64,000 nucleotides of DNA. Source: Alterisphingorhabdus sp038748365. Lineage in GTDB: Bacteria > Pseudomonadota > Alphaproteobacteria > Sphingomonadales > Sphingomonadaceae. Under the pieces are notes generated by a model. It saw only the letters and a list, made by a program, of their open reading frames with translations. It was not told where the DNA came from and made no database searches. Numbering within the stretch: the stretch's first letter is position 1; each line of letters begins with the position of its first letter. The stretch covers positions 124,001-188,000 of the forward strand of contig JBCDIZ010000003.1 in NCBI GenBank assembly GCA_038748365.1, read 5' to 3'. The position numbers and the translations under genes are program-made. Shown in pieces: positions 59,857 through 64,000 of this stretch.

Positions 59857-60447
59857 ATGCGAAATGTGACACAAGGTGCGATACGGGCTTCGATAGCGGC
59901 CATAACATTAGCGGGGCTTGCCGCCTGCGCCACTGAAGGCGAGCAGTCTTCAGCAACTGCCGAAAATGACGCGCAATGCATCACCGAAGAAGAAGTGGTG
60001 AACGCCCAGAAAGCATGGGGCGACGGCATTGTCGCCATCGGTAAGGTCTATAGTGAAGAGGGCGATTACACCGCCGCCGCGACCGACCATATCAACAAAT
60101 TCTATGGCTATGATCTGGACGGCGTGGTTCTGTTCAAGCCAACTTTGGCTGCCGATGAACAGTTTCGCGGCTCTTTTGATGGCGCACTTTCCTATTTTGT
60201 TGGCGGCAATGAGACCTTCAAGGAAGATAAAGGCTTTGCAATAACCCCATGGACAGCGGTGCGTTGGGAAAATGCCGGCATCACCAATTCAAGCTGTGAC
60301 ATGGCCGTTGCCATGGGCAACTATTGGTTCACCCCTGCCGAGGGTGATGAGATCAAGGTCGAATATACCATCGGCTATGTGAAGGATGATGAGGGCAATT
60401 TGCGCATGGTGGTGCACAAATCTTCTTTGCCTTATTCCGGCGCCTAA
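59857..60447 (+). CDS. Putative lipoprotein with NTF2-like fold
   Basis: A 196-residue protein. An N-terminal signal with lipobox LAAC (Cys near residue 24) marks it as a lipoprotein. The body looks like a SnoaL/NTF2-like domain: an N-terminal helix (ITEEEVVNAQKAWGDGIVAIGKVY), then curved strands ending in AITPWTAVRWENAG and a GNYWFTPAEGDEIKVEYTIGYVKD hairpin. I cannot name the family with confidence. It stands alone, with 174 bases upstream and 93 downstream. Function is unknown. Confidence 0.7.
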   Translation: MRNVTQGAIRASIAAITLAGLAACATEGEQSSATAENDAQCITEEEVVNAQKAWGDGIVAIGKVYSEEGDYTAAATDHINKFYGYDLDGVVLFKPTLAADEQFRGSFDGALSYFVGGNETFKEDKGFAITPWTAVRWENAGITNSSCDMAVAMGNYWFTPAEGDEIKVEYTIGYVKDDEGNLRMVVHKSSLPYSGA

Positions 60448-60540
60448 AGCTTAAGATACATGTACTCCGGGGCCTGTGGAAACGGGCCTCGGATCACATA
60501 GATGTTGCACCTTATGCGCGCACGACCGATATAAAGAGTT

Positions 60541-61014
60541 ATGCCGCTATTTCTTATCCTTGCGGGCGGATTATTGTTCTGGCTGTGGTATTCGGGCCGT
60601 CTCGGCCGGATGCAGAGTCCCGACTGGTTCGCGCTGGCCATTGCCGTGCTCGGCACCCGGTTTCTGACCACCGGGCAATTGCCTGCAGCAGGGGCGATGC
60701 TTACCGGTGCAATCATCTGGGGTGTCTATCGTGCCGCCTCCAAACCAGCGGATATGCCAAAGCAGCCAGACCAGCAGACAGCTTCTCCGCCATCGCAGGC
60801 GACAGAGTCCTCCATGACCATTGCCGAGGCGCGGATGCTGCTCGGCATTGATGAGCGCGCCACCTCTGACATGATCCGTGCCGCCTATCGTCGCCGCATC
60901 GCTCGCGCCCATCCAGATGCTGGTGGCGATGCGGAGCTGGCTATCCGCCTCGGCATTGCACGCAATATCCTGTTGGAAAACCGTCTGGAAAAAACCGACT
61001 CGCCGCTGTCATAA
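60541..61014 (+). CDS. Membrane-anchored J-domain protein (Pam18/Tim14-like)
   Basis: A 157-residue protein with two hydrophobic stretches near the N-terminus (about residues 2-18 and 47-63), a Gln/Pro/Ser linker, and a C-terminal J-domain. The J-domain has helix II (MIRAAYRRRIARA) and the HPD motif at 124-126. That layout is like mitochondrial Pam18/Tim14 and its bacterial relatives. It probably stimulates DnaK at the inner membrane. The next gene follows after 45 bases. Confidence 0.85.
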   Translation: MPLFLILAGGLLFWLWYSGRLGRMQSPDWFALAIAVLGTRFLTTGQLPAAGAMLTGAIIWGVYRAASKPADMPKQPDQQTASPPSQATESSMTIAEARMLLGIDERATSDMIRAAYRRRIARAHPDAGGDAELAIRLGIARNILLENRLEKTDSPLS

Positions 61015-61059
61015 ACAGGCGATAAGGCAACTCTCTCTATTTACACAGAAAGTCCCCGC

Positions 61060-62490
61060 ATGACCTCCTCCCCCGGCCTTGAAAAGCATGATTTCCACCC
61101 CACCAGCCTGCGCGAATATGATATTCGCGGCATCATTGGCGAGACGCTGAGCGAGGATGATGCCTATGCGATTGGTCGCGGCTTCGGTACGCTGATTCTG
61201 CGCGAGGGCGAAGATGGCAACCGCACCGTCGTTATCGGCTATGATGGCCGGACCAGCTCGCCGGTGCTTGCGGATGCGCTAGCCGCAGGGCTGAATGACA
61301 GCGGTCTCGATGTCATCACTATCGGCCTAGGCCCAACGCCGATGCTATATTATGCCGAGGCCGTAATCGATGAGGCGGCGGGCGGCATCCAGATAACCGG
61401 CAGTCACAACCCCGCCAATTATAACGGCTTCAAGATGGTCTTTCAGGGACGACCGTTTTTCGGTGCAGACATCAAGCGGCTGGGCCAGTTGGCTGCGAGC
61501 GGCGACTGGGAAGCGGGCATGGGTAATGTCACCAGCCTCGATATCATGGACCGCTATGTCGACAGGCTGCTCCAGGGTTTTGACATGGACAATGCCGACT
61601 TCACCCGGATGCGTATCGGCTGGGACGCGGGCAATGGCGCCGCCGGACCGATTGTCGAGCGTCTGGTGAAAAAATTGCCTGGCGAACATCATTGCCTCTT
61701 TACCGAAGTGGACGGTACGTTTCCGAACCATCACCCTGATCCAACCGAGGAAGCCAATCTGGCCGATCTCAAAGCGCTTGTCGCCGAGAAGCAGCTCGAT
61801 TTCGGAGTAGCTTTTGATGGCGATGGTGATCGCATCGGCGCGATTGATGGCGAAGGCCGGGTGATCTGGGGCGATCAGCTGCTCGCCATCTTCGCCGAAC
61901 CGGTGCTGAAAGATGTGCCCGGGGCGACCATCATCGCCGACGTCAAGGCGAGTCAGGCGCTCTATGACCGGGTGGCCGAGCTGGGTGGCGATCCGCTAAT
62001 GTGGAAGACCGGGCACAGCCTGATCAAATCAAAGATGAAGGAAACCGGATCGCCATTAGCGGGCGAGATGAGCGGCCATGTTTTCTTCGCGCATGATTAT
62101 TATGGCTTTGACGACGCACTCTACGCCGCCATCCGCCTGATCCGCGCCGCCAGCGAACTTGGCAAAAGCGTCACCACCTTGCGCGGCGAAATGCCGGAGA
62201 TGATCAACACGCCCGAAATGCGTTTTCAGGTTGATGAGAGCCGCAAATTCGCGGTGATTGACGAAGTGCTGGAACGACTCAAGGCGGATGGCGCCAATGT
62301 CAACGCCACCGACGGCGCCCGCGTCAACACCGATGACGGCTGGTGGCTATTGCGTGCTTCCAATACGCAGGACGTGCTCGTAGCTCGCGCTGAGGCTGGA
62401 TCAGAGGCCGGTCTCGAACGGCTGATGGCGCAGATTGACAAACAACTGGCGTTATCCGGATTGGAGCGCGGGGAAAGTATGGGGCATTAA
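61060..62490 (+). CDS. Phosphomannomutase/phosphoglucomutase
   Basis: A 476-residue alpha-D-phosphohexomutase, AlgC/ManB type, that interconverts sugar 1- and 6-phosphates for surface polysaccharides. The phosphoserine Ser115 is in GGIQITGSHNPAN. The metal loop DGDGDR is at 253-258, the sugar-binding GEMSGHVFF near 335 and the C-terminal phosphate-binding RASNTQD near 445. Length is standard. Its stop codon interlocks with that of the convergent hydrolase gene (TTAA). Confidence 0.95.
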   Translation: MTSSPGLEKHDFHPTSLREYDIRGIIGETLSEDDAYAIGRGFGTLILREGEDGNRTVVIGYDGRTSSPVLADALAAGLNDSGLDVITIGLGPTPMLYYAEAVIDEAAGGIQITGSHNPANYNGFKMVFQGRPFFGADIKRLGQLAASGDWEAGMGNVTSLDIMDRYVDRLLQGFDMDNADFTRMRIGWDAGNGAAGPIVERLVKKLPGEHHCLFTEVDGTFPNHHPDPTEEANLADLKALVAEKQLDFGVAFDGDGDRIGAIDGEGRVIWGDQLLAIFAEPVLKDVPGATIIADVKASQALYDRVAELGGDPLMWKTGHSLIKSKMKETGSPLAGEMSGHVFFAHDYYGFDDALYAAIRLIRAASELGKSVTTLRGEMPEMINTPEMRFQVDESRKFAVIDEVLERLKADGANVNATDGARVNTDDGWWLLRASNTQDVLVARAEAGSEAGLERLMAQIDKQLALSGLERGESMGH

Positions 62491-63329
62491 GGCAGCGGTT
62501 TTTCGGTGGCCAAGGTCTTGGCAATAAAATTCAAGGCTTCACGGCGTATCGCTGCACCAATCGGAAACGCCCAAATATCATTATGGCCGGCTTGGTCGAG
62601 AGTCATTGCAGTCTTAGGCGCTTGGGCCGCGGCGAATAGCTCCTCTCCCATGGAATAAGGTATAAGGTCGTCCTGCCGTCCATGGATCCACAGCAAAGGC
62701 ATATCGATCTTGCCAATGCGATCAATATTGCGATAGCGATCCTTGACCAGCCAACGGGCTGGCAAAAACGGGAAGCGTTGGGCGGCAATGTCATCAATCC
62801 CGGTATAGGGCGCTTCCAGCATTAACCCGGCAGCCTGATGCTGCGCTGCCAGCCACACTGCTGGTCCAGTTCCAATAGACTGGCCGAAAATGACGATACG
62901 CTGGGGCGCAATACCCTGAGCGATCAGCCAGCTATAATGGGCTTCGGCGGCGGCGTAAAATGCTTCCTCATTGGGCTGACCACTATTGCCACCATAGCCA
63001 GGATACCCAACGGCCAACACCGCTGCGCCATCTTCTGCAAGAATTTGATAGATGGGCAAACGCCCCGCAATATTGCCTGCATTGCCATGTAGATGCAGGA
63101 ATACAGGCTGATCGCTGTCGCTAGCGGGTTTCCAATAGGCGGTCAGCGTGTCGTCTTGATCATAAGGGATGGCAACGCTGGCAAACCCAGTTTGCGCCAG
63201 CATTTCAGAAGATAATAACTCGGCCTCTGGATAATAGAGCATCTGGCGTTGCAGGCTCCAGATCAACAATGTGAACGCCATATAGGCTATCAATATCGTC
63301 AGCAGGCCTTTGCCGACCCAGTGGATCAT
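62487..63329 (-). CDS. Alpha/beta hydrolase, BEM46/ABHD13-like
   Basis: A 280-residue hydrolase anchored by one N-terminal membrane helix (residues 8-25). The oxyanion motif LHGNAGN is at 80-86, GYPGYGGNSG at 108-117 and the nucleophile Ser151 in GQSIG. Asp is in HGRQDDLIPY and His in QAGHNDIW. ATG 63329 is chosen because it overlaps the exonuclease stop (ATGA); an upstream extension is Arg/Pro-rich shadow sequence. The substrate is unknown, probably an ester or lipid. Confidence 0.92.
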   Translation of the reverse strand: MIHWVGKGLLTILIAYMAFTLLIWSLQRQMLYYPEAELLSSEMLAQTGFASVAIPYDQDDTLTAYWKPASDSDQPVFLHLHGNAGNIAGRLPIYQILAEDGAAVLAVGYPGYGGNSGQPNEEAFYAAAEAHYSWLIAQGIAPQRIVIFGQSIGTGPAVWLAAQHQAAGLMLEAPYTGIDDIAAQRFPFLPARWLVKDRYRNIDRIGKIDMPLLWIHGRQDDLIPYSMGEELFAAAQAPKTAMTLDQAGHNDIWAFPIGAAIRREALNFIAKTLATEKPLP

Positions 63330-64000
63330 GTGGCCAATTCTACCCAAGTCGGCGCATGGTCGCTGGCCTTCTCGCGACCGCGATGGTCTTTGTCTACCCC
63401 GACCGCCTTTAGCCGGTCCGCCGCCTTGGGCGAGAGCAATAGATGGTCGATGCGGAAGCCATGGTCGCGTTGCCAGGCGCCGCGTTGATAGTCCCAATAG
63501 GTCCAGATCTGGCCATCCGGGTGCCAGTTGCCGATCGGATCGGTCCAGCCATCATGCAGCAGCCGCTGATAGGCAGCGCGGCTTTCCGGTTGCATCAGTG
63601 CGTCCGACGCCATCGCAGGTGGCGACCAGACATCATTGTCGCGCGGGATGACGTTGTAATCGCCCGCCAGTATCGCCGGGACTTCTTCGGCCCAGATCTG
63701 TTGGGCACGGGCACGCAGGCGTTCCATCCAGCGCAGCTTGTAATTAAATTTCGGCCCCGGCTGGGGGTTGCCATTGGGGAGATAGATGCACGCCACCCGC
63801 AAGGGCTGCGCTGCATCACCGATGGTGATATCCGCTTCCAAATAGCGTGATTGCTCATCTTCTGGTTCACCATCCAGCCCGCGCTTGGCCTCCACCGGCT
63901 GAATCCCGCGTGCCAATATCGCAACGCCATTGAACGATTTCTGCCCATGCCAGATCGCGCCATAGCCTGCTTTCTCAAACGCGTCGGCGGGAAAGCCCTC
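63326..64000 (-). CDS. Exodeoxyribonuclease III family, copy 2 (5' end cut)
   Basis: At least 225 residues, open to the right window edge. The N-terminal part with the first catalytic Glu is missing. Visible EEP motifs are FPADAFEKAGYGAIWHGQKS and FNGVAIL at the edge, CIYLPNGNP, AGDYNVIP and the C-terminal catalytic SDHAPTWVEL. WHGQKSFNGVAIL is typical of the XthA branch with neither eukaryotic APE1 nor Neisseria features. It is distinct from the exonuclease III at 27222-28040. The stop overlaps the hydrolase start. Confidence 0.92.
   Translation of the reverse strand, partial: EGFPADAFEKAGYGAIWHGQKSFNGVAILARGIQPVEAKRGLDGEPEDEQSRYLEADITIGDAAQPLRVACIYLPNGNPQPGPKFNYKLRWMERLRARAQQIWAEEVPAILAGDYNVIPRDNDVWSPPAMASDALMQPESRAAYQRLLHDGWTDPIGNWHPDGQIWTYWDYQRGAWQRDHGFRIDHLLLSPKAADRLKAVGVDKDHRGREKASDHAPTWVELAT

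Noticed and set aside
63330..63497. 56-residue N-terminal extension of the alpha/beta hydrolase
   Set aside because: Arg/Pro/Gly-rich, lies in the exonuclease III coding region, and the ATG at 63329 overlaps that gene's stop in the coupled ATGA style.

Overview
The window looks like chromosome of an alphaproteobacterium of the order Sphingomonadales. This rests on gene content and on order: an htpX-rsmB-rpe-heparinase-purH block, an rnd-lptC-lptA-lptB-rpoN block, mipZ, divK beside a DUF3572 gene, an alphaproteobacterial-type isocitrate dehydrogenase with a C-terminal extra domain, and several bacterial counterparts of mitochondrial assembly factors. The DNA is moderately GC-rich and dense in genes. 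I see no prophage structural genes, no intact insertion sequence, no CRISPR array and no rRNA. Both window ends cut through genes.

Layout. 0-4 kb: tail of an ABC auxiliary lipoprotein, an old yellow enzyme coupled to a sterol-desaturase-like hydroxylase, and a MaoC hydratase coupled to a CitE-like lyase. 4-7.4 kb: an RhlE-type RNA helicase and a diguanylate cyclase. 7.4-19.9 kb: mostly minus-strand housekeeping genes for purine synthesis, pentose phosphate, rRNA methylation, membrane proteostasis (htpX), sigma-54, LPS transport (lptABC), RNase D and TerC. 20-25.7 kb: a double cold-shock-domain protein, a very large secreted serine protease autotransporter, and Dps. 26-34.7 kb: L33, LolA, exonuclease III, RibA, GlnD, an acyl-CoA synthetase and Lgt. 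34.9-39.2 kb: MidA, COQ9, a LysR regulator and isocitrate dehydrogenase. 39.2-49.4 kb: a MITE-like element, feoAB, ssb, YceD/DUF177, a ubiquinol-cytochrome c chaperone, BamE, a CorC/HlyC-type protein, a UbiH-type hydroxylase and FtsK. 49.4-52 kb: a small accessory module (divergent HxlR regulator, two tautomerase-fold genes, a divergent SDR) followed by four tRNA genes. 52-64 kb: DivK, DUF3572, a HAD protein, RidA, a FemAB/GNAT-like protein, a secreted S9 peptidase, PanC, MipZ, an NTF2-like lipoprotein, a membrane J-protein, phosphomannomutase, an alpha/beta hydrolase and a second exonuclease III.

How the genes work together. Many neighbours are coupled by 4-base ATGA/GTGA overlaps (OYE-hydroxylase, MaoC-CitE, rpe-heparinase, lptC-lptA, acs-glnD, feoA-feoB, chaperone-DUF177, tautomerase-SDR, DUF3572-HAD, exoIII-hydrolase). 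Envelope biogenesis is a strong theme (lptABC, lolA, lgt, bamE, autotransporter). So are respiratory-chain and quinone assembly (midA, COQ9, UQCC1-like, DUF1674/SDHAF4-like, UbiH-like) and cell-cycle control (mipZ, divK, ftsK).

The most unusual parts are non-coding: a dispersed family of composite intergenic hairpin repeats (five sites), two other inverted-repeat families, a 273-bp MITE-like element, and a near-ideal operator overlapping a promoter in the HxlR-tautomerase-SDR module. The four-tRNA array with atypical D-arms is also unusual. The best candidate for an undescribed system is the HxlR-controlled tautomerase/SDR operon. All functional calls come from reading the sequence; no database search was run.
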